Assembly (NCBI RefSeq): GCF_016745235.1
Contig: NZ_JAELVM010000002.1
Coordinates: forward strand, 310,001-374,000
Origin: Chryseobacterium endalhagicum
GTDB lineage: Bacteria > Bacteroidota > Bacteroidia > Flavobacteriales > Weeksellaceae
DNA length: 64,000 nucleotides
Direction of reading: 5' to 3'
Shown: positions 36,014 through 45,700 of the stretch, piece by piece
Layout of the letters: every line of letters begins with the position of its first letter
How positions within the stretch are numbered: position 1 is the first letter of the stretch
Notes under the pieces: model-generated
Seen by the model: only the letters and a program-made list of their open reading frames with translations
Database searches by the model: none
What the model was told of the DNA's origin: nothing
Program-made: the position numbers and the translations under genes

Positions 36014-36091
36014 TAAAAACTTGTGTGACTTTTGTGGTTGATTATTTTTTTAAACCACAGATTTCGCAGATTTTCGCAGATGATTGCGCAT
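36014..36091. repeat. partial copy of the AAACCACAGA repeat
   Basis: Contains TTTTGTGGTT and TAAACCACAGATTTCGCAGA, the right-hand end of the ~220-bp repeats at 36170 and 38394. Confidence 0.6.
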
Positions 36092-36169
36092 AGTTTTGAA
36101 ACATTAAGATTTGTGAAGGAGGTAAGGATAGTTAAGGGAAAATCTAAAGATTTTTTTAGCTCTATACCT

Positions 36170-36388
36170 TAAAAGCGAAGCTCTCTTAATAATCTTAAAA
36201 ACTTAATCTTACTTAATGGTTCAAATAGTATCCATAAAAATCTTTGATTTTTTTAAAAGCTTATGTGCACTTCTTATGCTCACTGCTTTTAACTTAAGTG
36301 TTTAAAAACTTTTGTGACTTTTGTGGTTTATAAATTTTTTTAAACCACAGATTTCGCAGATTGCCACAGATGATTGAGGATATTTTTT
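36170..36388. repeat. ~220-bp dispersed direct repeat, left copy
   Basis: Shares with 38394-38619, in order, AATCTTAAAAACTTAATCTT, ACTTAATGGTTCAA, TTTTGTGACTTTTGTGGTTT and AAACCACAGATTTCGCAGAT. The GTGGTTTA/TAAACCAC part is a hairpin. It ends seven bases from the stop of the MocR-type gene. Confidence 0.75.
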
Positions 36389-36395
36389 GGTTTTA

Positions 36396-37811
36396 TTAAA
36401 TTCTTTTTTTCACCATTTTGGATAATTTTTCCAGATCACTTTCCACTCTGTCCGTCCATTCCAGGGCATAGTTCAGGCGCATACAGTTCTGGTACTGATT
36501 GTATTGCGAGAACATTCTTCCTGGGGCAAAATTTATTTTCTGACTCATGGCTTCATCAAATAGGTCTTCTGTACAGATCTTTTTATCCAGTTCCAGCCAA
36601 AGCATAAAGCCGCCTTTCGGTTCTGAGATTTTGGTATTGTCTGGAAAATATTCTGTTACCGACTTCTGGATCTGAAGATAATTCGCGTATAATTTTTTTC
36701 GAAAGGTTCTCAGATGATGGTCATACCGTCCGTGTTCCAGGAAATCTGCAATCACATCCGGATAGATGGACGGGCTGCATACCGTCTGCACCAGTTTCTG
36801 CCGGATCACCTGTTCTTTAAATTGTCCGGGAGCCACCCAGCCGACCCGATACCCCGGAGCAAGCGTCTTGGAAACCGATCCTATCCACATTACAAGTCCT
36901 GCCTCATCATAAAATTTACACGGTTTGGGCCTTTCTGCCCCAAAATACAGGTTTCCGTAGATATCATCTTCAATCAATGGAACATTATATTCTGTGATCA
37001 TCCTTACCAGTTCTTTTTTGTTCTCATCAGGCATCTGGAAGCCTAACGGATTGTTGAAATTGGTTACAAAACAGCAGGCAGAAAGCGTGGGAATCACTTT
37101 TTTCAGCGCATCCAGATCCACTCCGTAAATTGGATGGGTCGGAATTTCCACTACTTTTAGTCCCAACTGTTTGATAGCCTGAAGAACTCCGAAATAAACG
37201 GGGCTTTCCACCGCTACAGAATCGCCGGGCTTCGTTACCGCCATAAGGCAGGTATACACCGCATTCATCGCTCCCGAGGTGATCACCAGATCATCTTCCG
37301 AGATTTTTCCTTCCAGCACAAGAGCCCATTTGGCCGATTCCCTGCGCAGATATTCGTTGCCCTGTACCGGTTCATAATCTGTTCCGCTGTCCGCTTTTCT
37401 GTTAATCACATTGATCATGGATTTCTTCAGTTTGGCCAAGGGAAGAAAGCTTTTCCCTGGGATTCCCAATGCAAACTGCGTAACATCCGTCCCGTCAATG
37501 GTTCCAAAGACTTTATCGATAAGAACCTCAGCGGTATTTTCCCGTTCTGCCAGTTTCATAGGCGCTACAGAAGGCAGGGCCAGTTTTCTTTGGGAAGTCT
37601 GGCTCACAAAATAGCCGTATTTCGGGCGTGATTCTACCAGCGAACGGCTTTCCAGTTCCATATAAGCCTGCTTTACCGTATTCAGGCTGACATTATACAA
37701 TTTCTGGGCACTTCTGAGCGAAGGCAGTCTGTCGCCGAACTGCAGCGTATCACTTTTAATCTGCTCGGTGACAGATTTTGCTATTTTAAGGTAGAGAACG
37801 TCTTTGGACAT
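36396..37811 (-). CDS. MocR-type transcriptional regulator (GntR HTH + aminotransferase domain)
   Basis: 471 aa. The N-terminal GntR winged helix (~1-75: LPSLRSAQKLYNVSLNTVKQ) is followed by a fold-type I aminotransferase domain with EDDIYGNLYF and the PLP-lysine motif SVSKTLAPGYRVGW. MocR/PdxR proteins use PLP or an amino substrate as effector, often controlling vitamin B6, GABA or transport genes. No such target is adjacent; the 121-aa gene lies 41 bases upstream on the same strand. Effector and target unknown. Confidence 0.9.
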   Translation of the reverse strand: MSKDVLYLKIAKSVTEQIKSDTLQFGDRLPSLRSAQKLYNVSLNTVKQAYMELESRSLVESRPKYGYFVSQTSQRKLALPSVAPMKLAERENTAEVLIDKVFGTIDGTDVTQFALGIPGKSFLPLAKLKKSMINVINRKADSGTDYEPVQGNEYLRRESAKWALVLEGKISEDDLVITSGAMNAVYTCLMAVTKPGDSVAVESPVYFGVLQAIKQLGLKVVEIPTHPIYGVDLDALKKVIPTLSACCFVTNFNNPLGFQMPDENKKELVRMITEYNVPLIEDDIYGNLYFGAERPKPCKFYDEAGLVMWIGSVSKTLAPGYRVGWVAPGQFKEQVIRQKLVQTVCSPSIYPDVIADFLEHGRYDHHLRTFRKKLYANYLQIQKSVTEYFPDNTKISEPKGGFMLWLELDKKICTEDLFDEAMSQKINFAPGRMFSQYNQYQNCMRLNYALEWTDRVESDLEKLSKMVKKRI

Positions 37812-37852
37812 GCAATCTGGGTTTTAAGTAAATGTACAAATTTCCTTCCGTG

Positions 37853-38218
37853 TTATCCAATCTCCAGCCAGCCTATCATTCTGCTGATGCTGCTTTTCAG
37901 CTGCTCAGGATTGCGGAAATTCGGGGTGTTGTTTTTCTTGAAATAGTTTTCTGCACGCTGGGTAAAATCTCTTTTCTCAGCATTGGAAAGACTGTTTTCA
38001 TAGATCTTAAAAGCAATTTGTCCTTTTTCATTCATCACAAGACTGGCAAATGCGGCTATTTCTTCCTTTTTTTTAGCCAAAAGAAAAGGAACTCCGAAAT
38101 TAGGATTCAGCTTTTTGAGGGTCTGCGTCTGCAAAAAAATATTTTTCAGAGACGTCATATCTGAAATATAGGCTTCAGCATAAACAAGCTGAGCTTTATT
38201 CTGAACGAAGGTTTCCAT
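37853..38218 (-). CDS. unknown 121-aa protein
   Basis: METFVQNKAQLVYAEAY start, soluble, no signal or membrane segment. The middle has short strands (FLLAKKKEEIAAFASLVMNE) and the end an amphipathic helix (EQLKSSISRMIGWLEIG). I do not recognise the family. It probably leads a two-gene unit with the MocR-type regulator; a -7 box TAATTTTG is at 38239-38246. Confidence 0.65.
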   Translation of the reverse strand: METFVQNKAQLVYAEAYISDMTSLKNIFLQTQTLKKLNPNFGVPFLLAKKKEEIAAFASLVMNEKGQIAFKIYENSLSNAEKRDFTQRAENYFKKNNTPNFRNPEQLKSSISRMIGWLEIG

Positions 38219-38238
38219 AATACTCTGTTTTAGTATAG

Positions 38239-38246
38239 CAAAATTA
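38239..38246 (-). promoter_or_regulatory. -7 box of 121-aa gene / MocR unit
   Basis: TAATTTTG (TAnnTTTG) on the - strand, 20 bases before the ATG at 38218. Confidence 0.4.
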
Positions 38247-38393
38247 TGGAGTATTTAAGTCTGGATACAGATACAGAAGTTACTATTATCTTGGGTACAG
38301 ATTATGAAAAAGATGGAAAGGATGGAGGTTATTGTTGCTACCCATATCCTTGTCAAGGTTTTGAACCTTGACAAGGATTCCCGAATATAGCGA

Positions 38394-38619
38394 CTTAAAG
38401 CGGAGCCCCTTAATGATCTTAAAAACTTAATCTTACTTAATGGTTCAAGTATTACCCCTAAAAATCTCTGATTTTTTTTAAAGCTTAAGTGCACTTTTAT
38501 GCTCAACGCTTTTAACTTAAAAAGAACTAACGTGTTTAAAACTTTTGTGACTTTTGTGGTTTGTATTTTTTAAACCGCAGATTTCGCAGATTTTCACAGA
38601 TGATTGTGGATATTTTTTT
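38394..38619. repeat. ~220-bp dispersed direct repeat, right copy
   Basis: Same orientation and block order as 36170-36388; the pair brackets the MocR and 121-aa genes. It also lies just past the stop of the TPR-HTH gene (38649). The 38219-38648 spacer contains nothing else I recognise. Confidence 0.75.
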
Positions 38620-38648
38620 CTAACCACAGGTCCTGATCTCCTGCCCAA

Positions 38649-40412
38649 TTAAATCGTTTTCAGGAAAGCATTCAGGTCAGTATCTTTTCCTATATCCATT
38701 TTAGTTTTTATTTTGGTTTTGTAGACCCGGGCACTGCCTTCGGTAATATTTTCGAGCAGGGAAATTTCTTTAGAAGAGAGTTCTAGCTTAAAATAGACAC
38801 AGTATTTCAGGTCCTGCTGGGTAAGCATGGGAAATCTGGCAGAAAGCTTATCTACAAATTGTTTGTTTTCCAGAGAGCTTTCGTTGATCAGGTCATAATT
38901 TTTCCTGTCGATCTGGATCAGGTTATTGATTTTAAAAAAAAGATCACTGATAGTCTGTTCCGCGTCAGCATTTTTGGATCTTTTTACTTTTTTGATGTGT
39001 TCCAGGAACTCTTTTTCGGTTTCTATTTTAAGATTCAGATTCAGGTGGAGGCTGCTGATTTTATCTTCCTGAAGCTTGATGTTATTCTCAAGAATGGTTT
39101 TCGTCTTCTGCAGGATTATTTTTTCTTTGCCGGCCAGCTCCTTATCTTTTCTGTATTTGTTTCTGATGGTGACAAAAACAAAGCAGAATATAATGACCAG
39201 TAAGAGGATGACAATAAACATGAACTGGTTTCTTAATTTCTGGTCTTCCAGCTTATGCGCATACCTCTGGTTGATATTTTTAATGATATAGTCATTGAGG
39301 GCATTGGAGACCCGGGTAAATTTCGTTTCAGATTCTTCATCCTGTTTTTCGTGCAGACCCATAAGTTTAAAAGACAGTTCCTTTACCTTAGTATCATTCC
39401 CTACATAGGCGTAATAGGACTGTATAATCTCATCCACTTCAATCTGGTTCGCAATGTCCTTTAATCCTGGTTCTATGGTATTGATCACACTTAAAACTCC
39501 CTGAATCTTATCCAGCTGGTTGTTATCTTTATAAATATTGAACAAGTACCGGAGACATACAATGGTTTCATACTGGAGTTCAGGGTGCTTTCTGTAAAAC
39601 CTAAGCTGTTCCAATAAAATGTTTTCCGCTTCAGCATATTCCTTAAGCTTGTAATGATAGTAAGCTTTATCTACTTTTACCTGCGCCAGGAAATAGATCA
39701 CTTCAAGCTTTGGTCTGGGAATATTTTCAAGAATTTTCACTACAATATCCACTTCCTGTACAGCCTTTTGCCGCTGATTCATTTTATCATAGCACATAGC
39801 AAAATTATTATGCATGGAAGCGATATAGAGCTGATCTTTTTTCGGATCATGTGTTTTCAATGCTTTATCAAAGTAAACCATGGCATTTTTATAATCTTCC
39901 GCATTGTAATACAGTCTTCCTTTAAAATGATAAAGATGGGGCAGAAAATACCTTCCCCCGGATCTTACTTCGGCAGCTATGGCCTTATCCAGAAACTGCA
40001 TCGCAAGCTTTGGAGAGTTTTTTTCAAATTTAACGGCCAGATTAAAATTGCATGATGCCGTTACAAAACTGTATTGTCCATTGCTAAGCTTCAGCAGGTC
40101 ATATACAATAGGGAGCTGGAACAGTCCCAGCTCATCTGATGCATTGCCGGTCTTTTTTAAATCTACAAATGCTTCTGTATATTTGCTGCTGATCAGGAAT
40201 TTTTTATCTCCGGTCTCTTTATATTTTTTAAGCTCTTCTGCAACGCGGGCTCTGATCTCTGCGGGCTTATCCAATCTGGCTCCTCCCCATTCAGCCAGAT
40301 TTTTAAAATAATCATAATCATCTTCTCTGGAAGTTGTGCACGACAGAATAAAGGTCAGAAAAAACAATAAAGTCATAATGGGAACAATTCCCCGAAGTAT
40401 ATTCTTTTTCAT
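38649..40412 (-). CDS. TPR-membrane-HTH regulator, intact copy
   Basis: 587 aa. N-terminal lipobox-like signal (LTFILSC), TPR units over ~50-350 (for example HLYHFKGRLYYNAEDYKNAM), one membrane segment at ~392-415, a coiled coil ~420-470 and a C-terminal LuxR-like HTH (~520-587: LTQQDLKYCVYFKLELSSKE, then EGSARVYKTKIKTKM). This layout suits a membrane-bound regulator that senses through its TPR part. A frameshifted paralog lies upstream, and two giant surface genes follow on the other strand. Confidence 0.85.
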   Translation of the reverse strand: MKKNILRGIVPIMTLLFFLTFILSCTTSREDDYDYFKNLAEWGGARLDKPAEIRARVAEELKKYKETGDKKFLISSKYTEAFVDLKKTGNASDELGLFQLPIVYDLLKLSNGQYSFVTASCNFNLAVKFEKNSPKLAMQFLDKAIAAEVRSGGRYFLPHLYHFKGRLYYNAEDYKNAMVYFDKALKTHDPKKDQLYIASMHNNFAMCYDKMNQRQKAVQEVDIVVKILENIPRPKLEVIYFLAQVKVDKAYYHYKLKEYAEAENILLEQLRFYRKHPELQYETIVCLRYLFNIYKDNNQLDKIQGVLSVINTIEPGLKDIANQIEVDEIIQSYYAYVGNDTKVKELSFKLMGLHEKQDEESETKFTRVSNALNDYIIKNINQRYAHKLEDQKLRNQFMFIVILLLVIIFCFVFVTIRNKYRKDKELAGKEKIILQKTKTILENNIKLQEDKISSLHLNLNLKIETEKEFLEHIKKVKRSKNADAEQTISDLFFKINNLIQIDRKNYDLINESSLENKQFVDKLSARFPMLTQQDLKYCVYFKLELSSKEISLLENITEGSARVYKTKIKTKMDIGKDTDLNAFLKTI

Positions 40413-40581
40413 GTGGGAAGATCAATATACGGTTAATAAAAAATTGCTGCTCTTTTGAAATCAGAAACATCAGCTGCTGCTAACTTCTGTACCCTAAATT
40501 GTTATTAATTAATAGCATTAAAAGATAATTATAATCATCTTTATTTTATAAAATTTCTGCAAAAATTAATCTTCTTTCCGG

Positions 40582-42341
40582 CTAAATCGTTTTCAGGAAC
40601 GAATTCAGGTCAGTGTCTTTTCCTAAATCCATCTTCGTTTTGATCTTGGTTTTGTATACCCTGGCGCTTCCTTCGGTGATATTTTCAAGCAGCGAAATTT
40701 CTTTGGAAGACAATTCAAGCTTAAAATAAACACAGTATTTCAGATCCTGCTGGGTAAGTCCCGGAAACATGGCCGAAAGCTTATCCACAAACTGCTTGTT
40801 TTCCAGAGAGCTTTCATTGATCAGATCATAATTTTTCTTGTCGATCTGGATCAGGTTATTGATCTTAAAAAAAAGATCACTGATCGTCTGCTCCGCATCA
40901 ATATTTTTGGCTCTTTTTACTTTTTTGATGTGTTCCAGGAATTCTTTCTCCGTTTCTATTTTCAGATTTAGATTCAAGTGCAGATTACTTATTTTATCTT
41001 CCTGAAGTCTGATGTTGTTCTCCAGAATGGTTTTGCTCTTCTGAAGGATTATTTTTTCTTTTGCCGCCAGCTCTTTACCCTTTCTGTGTTTGATTCTCAG
41101 CATGACAAAAATAAAGCAGAACAGGCTCACCAGTAAGAATATTGAAATAAACATCAATCTGTTTCTTACTTTCTGATCTTCCAGCTGATGGGCATACCTC
41201 TGATTGATACTTTTGATGACATAACCGTTCAGAACATCAGATACATCCGCAAAATTCTTTTTATTTTCTTCGTCTGCCCTTTCATGCAGTTCCAGTAATT
41301 TATAGGATAATTCTTTTATTTTTTCATTATTATTCACATAGGCATAGTAAGACTGTACCGTCTCATTGATATGAATTTTATCATCAATATCCGTTAAATG
41401 AGGTTCAAAGTTTTGGATAAAGCCCAGAATGCTTCCATTTTATAAATCTGTCCCGTATCTTTATATATATCAAACAGATAGCGCGAACAGGTAGCCGTCT
41501 CATTGCGAAACTTCGGATTGTCTTTATAAAATTCAAATTCCTTTGCAACAATACTTTCTGCAACGGAAAAGTTCTTTAATTTATAATGATAACGTCCAAG
41601 ATTTACATTCACAGACTGGTAAAACTCATTTTCTGCAATACTGGGATTTTTAATGGTTTTAAGAATACTGACCGCCTTTTCTGCTTCCTGCAGTGCGGAT
41701 TCATAACGGCCCATTTTATTGTAGCACATCCCGAAATTATTATGCATAGAAGCTGCGTACAGAACATCCTTCTTTTTCAGAGCGGCCAAAGATTTTTTAA
41801 AATAAATCAGGGCATTTTTATAGTCTTTTGCATTATAGTATAACCTGCCTTTCAAGTGGTACAGATGGGGAAGAAAATACTGTTTTCCGGGCTTCAGTTC
41901 TTCTGTGATTCCCTGATCCACAAACTGCATTGCCAGGTTAGGAGAATTATGCTCAAAGGAAAAAGAAAACCCGTAATTGCATATGATATTGATATACTTG
42001 TACTTTCCGTTGTTGATGCTTAAAATCTCATACAGCAGAGGGAGCTGCCTCAAAACAATCTCATCCTGATTTGTGCTGTATTTTGCAAAAATTGAGTATA
42101 AATCGGTGTATTTACTGCCGATCAGAAACTTATCATCCCCCGTCTCATGATATTTCTCCAGCTCTTTTCTGCTGATTGTGCTGATTGCCTTAAGGTTGCC
42201 CTGTCTGGCTTCTGCCTGCTTAACAAGTCTTTCAAAATAGGCGCTTTCCTCGTCCTGCGAAGCGGTGCACCCCCAAATAAATGGGAGAAGCAATAATAAA
42301 CAAAGAAAGGGGATCGCAGCCCGGATTATATTTTTTTTCAT
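40582..42341 (-). pseudogene. TPR-membrane-HTH regulator paralog, frameshifted
   Basis: The N-terminal frame (42341-41394; lipobox in PFIWGC, TPR units) ends in SKTLNLI-stop. The C-terminal frame (ATG-less start region to 40582) carries the membrane segment, coiled coil and HTH and is nearly identical to the intact copy. Restoring one base in the short T-run (- strand) at 41407-41409 would read SKT-L/F-EPHLTDIDDKIHI and continue into SYYAYVNNNEKIKEL, matching INTIEPGLKDIA ... SYYAYVGND of the paralog. So a single-base deletion split the gene, unless it is a sequencing error or programmed slip. Confidence 0.8.
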
Positions 42342-42751
42342 GAGGGGGAACAAAAATACAAGGTTAATAATTTTTTTTCAAAATATTGTGAATTAAAAAT
42401 CTACGCTTAAAAAGCACAATAATCAATAAATACCAATTATTATACCACCTCTCTACAAAATATTAACAAATACTTTTCATTTTATGTTTAAAAAGCACAA
42501 AACAGATCAATAAAACCTACTTTTTATTTTCATAAAATTTAATTAAAATGTTAAAAAAACGCAAATAAATTATTTTTTACCTAATTTTTTTTATTCATTC
42601 TGTCAAATTCGTAAAGTTAACACTTTTTAAAATTTAAAACAATGAAATTCAGCGTATTAACATTTTTAAATATAACAAAATTAATACAAAAAAACAGGGG
42701 TAATTAACAACTAGTTAACTAAAATATTGAATAATCCGATGTGCCCGTCTC
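42342..42751. other. AT-rich divergent spacer
   Basis: About 450 bases between the frameshifted regulator and the first surface gene. Very A/T-rich with no open frame; it contains the promoter listed at 42727 and an AACTAGTTAACT palindromic stretch (42709-42720). Confidence 0.5.
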
Positions 42752-42759
42752 TACATTTG
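42727..42759 (+). promoter_or_regulatory. promoter of surface protein gene 1
   Basis: TTG (42727-42729), 22-base spacer, TACATTTG (42752-42759), 31 bases before the ATG. Confidence 0.5.
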
Positions 42760-42790
42760 CCAAAAAACAATTCAAAAAAATACTAAGCAA

Positions 42791-45700
42791 ATGAAAAAGA
42801 TTATTTTACCCATTGTCGCTGCCGTGTCTTCTATTGCACTGCACGTTCATGCACAGGTAGGTGTAAATACCGAACAGCCCGCCTCTACTTTTGATATTAC
42901 CGCAAAGAATGCTACAGGCACCACAAAGAATGTAGACGGCCTTCTTATTCCAAGAGTAGACCGGGAGAGAGCGCAGAATATGTCTGCCGTTCCTACCTCT
43001 ACGTTAATCTACATCAACAGTGCTGCTACAGGAACCCAGACCGGAACAGCCATTAACATTGATGCGGCAGGCTACTACTATTACAACGGCACTGCCTGGA
43101 CGAAACTTACCTCTGCAGGATCCAACAACATCTACAATACCGACGGTACCCTTACCGGAAACAGGATTGTAACCCAGGGGGCCAATACCCTTGCCTTTAC
43201 CGGGTCTGCCGTGAATGCATTCTCTGTAGATGGTACTACACTTTCTGTGGATGCGGCCAATAACAGAGTCGGGATAGGAACCAACACCCCGACTGCTCAA
43301 TTACAGCTGGGTAATACAACCGCAAACAGGAAAATAGCACTGTACGACAATTCTAACAATGACAACCAGTTTTACGGTTTTGGAGTCAATGATTTCTTAT
43401 TACGTTACCAGACGGATGGTGCAGGAGCGGATCACGGATTCTTTTCCGGAATCAATGCTACTTCTTCCAAAGAGCTTATGAGGATCAAAGGAAACGGAAA
43501 TGTAGGGATCGGAACTTCTACTCCTCAAAAAATGTTTCATGTGACCGGAGCCTCACAATTTGGTAATGAAATTAACGTGGGAGGCACTGCAACTACAGCG
43601 GGAAGCCCGGGTACAGCAGGACAGATACTTACCTCTGCAGGAGCAGGAGCTGCCCCTACATGGACCACTCCGGCAGCCGTAACCAGCACCAATATCTATA
43701 ATGCAGACGGTACCCTTACCGGAAACCGGATTGTAACGCAAGGGGCTAATACTTTGGCTTTTAATGGTACAGCCGTCAATGCATTCTCCGTAGACGGAGG
43801 CACACTTTCTGTGGATGCGGCCAATGACAGAGTGGGGATAGGAAAAACGGCGCCCCAATTCTTATTGGATTTAGGAAATCAGGAGGGTAAAAAGATCTCT
43901 CTTTATAATGACAGCGGCTCCAATTTCTGGGGATTCGGACTGGGAAACAACGCGTTGGATTTATACACCGCTAATAATAAGCTGATGACCCTTGGAACAA
44001 CCAACTTAGGGATAGGAACCAGTACTCCACAGAAAAAGCTTCATGTAGACGGAGATCTGCAGATTACCAAAGAACTGAATGTAGGAGGAAGCGGAACCGT
44101 GGCAGGAAGTGCCGGTACTGCAGGACAAATCCTTACCTCTGCAGGAGCAGGAGCTGCCCCTACATGGACTACTCCGGCAGTGACAACCAGTACCAATATC
44201 TACAATGCAGACGGTACCCTTACCGGAAACAGAACTGTAACCCAGGGAACTAATACCCTTGCCTTCTCTGGGACTGGAAATGTAGGATTAGGAGTGGCTA
44301 ATCCTGCGCAGAAACTGAGTGTGATAGACGGAACAAACGACAACCAATACTCCGGCATTGCTTCTTTCCTTCCTGCCAATTCCACCCAGGGAATAGGAAT
44401 TGGATGGGCTGGGATCAGAAAAATAGGAACCCAAACTAATTCTGATTTTAATATAGATGCCGCGGGAACCGGAAATATTGCCCTTCAAACGCAGGCCACA
44501 GGAAATGTGGGGATAGGAACCGCAGCGCCTTCTGCTAAACTTCATGTGAACGGAACTGCCCAGTTTAATAATGAGATTAAAGTAGGCGGAGCCGGAAACG
44601 CAGGTACAGCAGGACAAATCCTTACCTCATCAGGAGCCGGAGCAGCGCCTACATGGACCACTCCGGCAGCCGTAACCAGCACCAATATCTATAATGCAGA
44701 CGGTACCCTTACCGGAAACAGAATTGTAACGCAAGGGGCCAATACTTTGGCTTTTAATAGTACAGTTGTCAATGCATTCTCTGTAGACGGAGGTACACTT
44801 TCTGTGGATGCAGCCAATGACAGAGTGGGCATTGGAACTTCTACTCCCGGAAATAAATTAGTCGTAAGAGGAACCAACTCACAGCCCGCAGCCGGCGTTC
44901 CAACCAATAATGCTCCGTTAAGAATAGACGGCGGAACAGATCATGGTCTGGACATAGGGCCTTTTTCACAGTCTCCATGGGGATCGTTCATTAATTCTGT
45001 ACAGCTTTCTAATGGGAACGGAATGCCTTTAGTGTTAAACTCAGTGGGAGGAAATGTAGGCGTAGGAACCACAGCCCCACAGAAAAAGCTTCACGTAGAC
45101 GGAGATCTTCAGGTTACCAAAGAACTTAACGTTGGAGGAACAGGATCTACAGCGGGAAGCGCAGGAACTGCAGGCCAGGTACTTACCTCTTCCGGAGCAG
45201 GAGCAGCGCCAACATGGACAACACCGGCAGTGCCAACCAGCACCAATATCTATAATGCAGACGGTACCCTTACCGGAAACAGAATTGTAACCCAAGGCGC
45301 TAATACCCTTGCCTTCTCTGGGACTGGAAATGTAGGATTAGGAGTGGCTAACCCTGCGCAGAAACTGAGTGTAATAGACGGAACAAACGACAACCAATAC
45401 TCCGGCATTGCTTCTTTCCTTCCTGCCAATTCCACCCAGGGAATAGGAATTGGATGGGCTGGGATCAGAAAAATAGGAACCCAAACTAATTCTGATTTTA
45501 ATATAGATGCCGCGGGAACCGGAAATATTGCCCTTCAAACGCAAGCTACAGGAAATGTAGGGATAGGAACCACAACCCCTTCTGCTAAACTTCATGTGAA
45601 CGGAACTGCCCAGTTTAACAATGAGATTAAAGTAGGCGGAGCCGGAAACGCTGGTACTGCAGGACAAATCCTTACCTCTGCAGGAGCAGGAGCAGCGCCT

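Noticed and set aside
37832..38164. 110-aa open frame on the + strand
   Set aside because: Antisense of the 121-aa gene, which has a better promoter context and follows the direction of the MocR gene.
38255..38506. 83-aa open frame on the - strand
   Set aside because: Lies within the ~220-bp dispersed repeat and AT-rich spacer.
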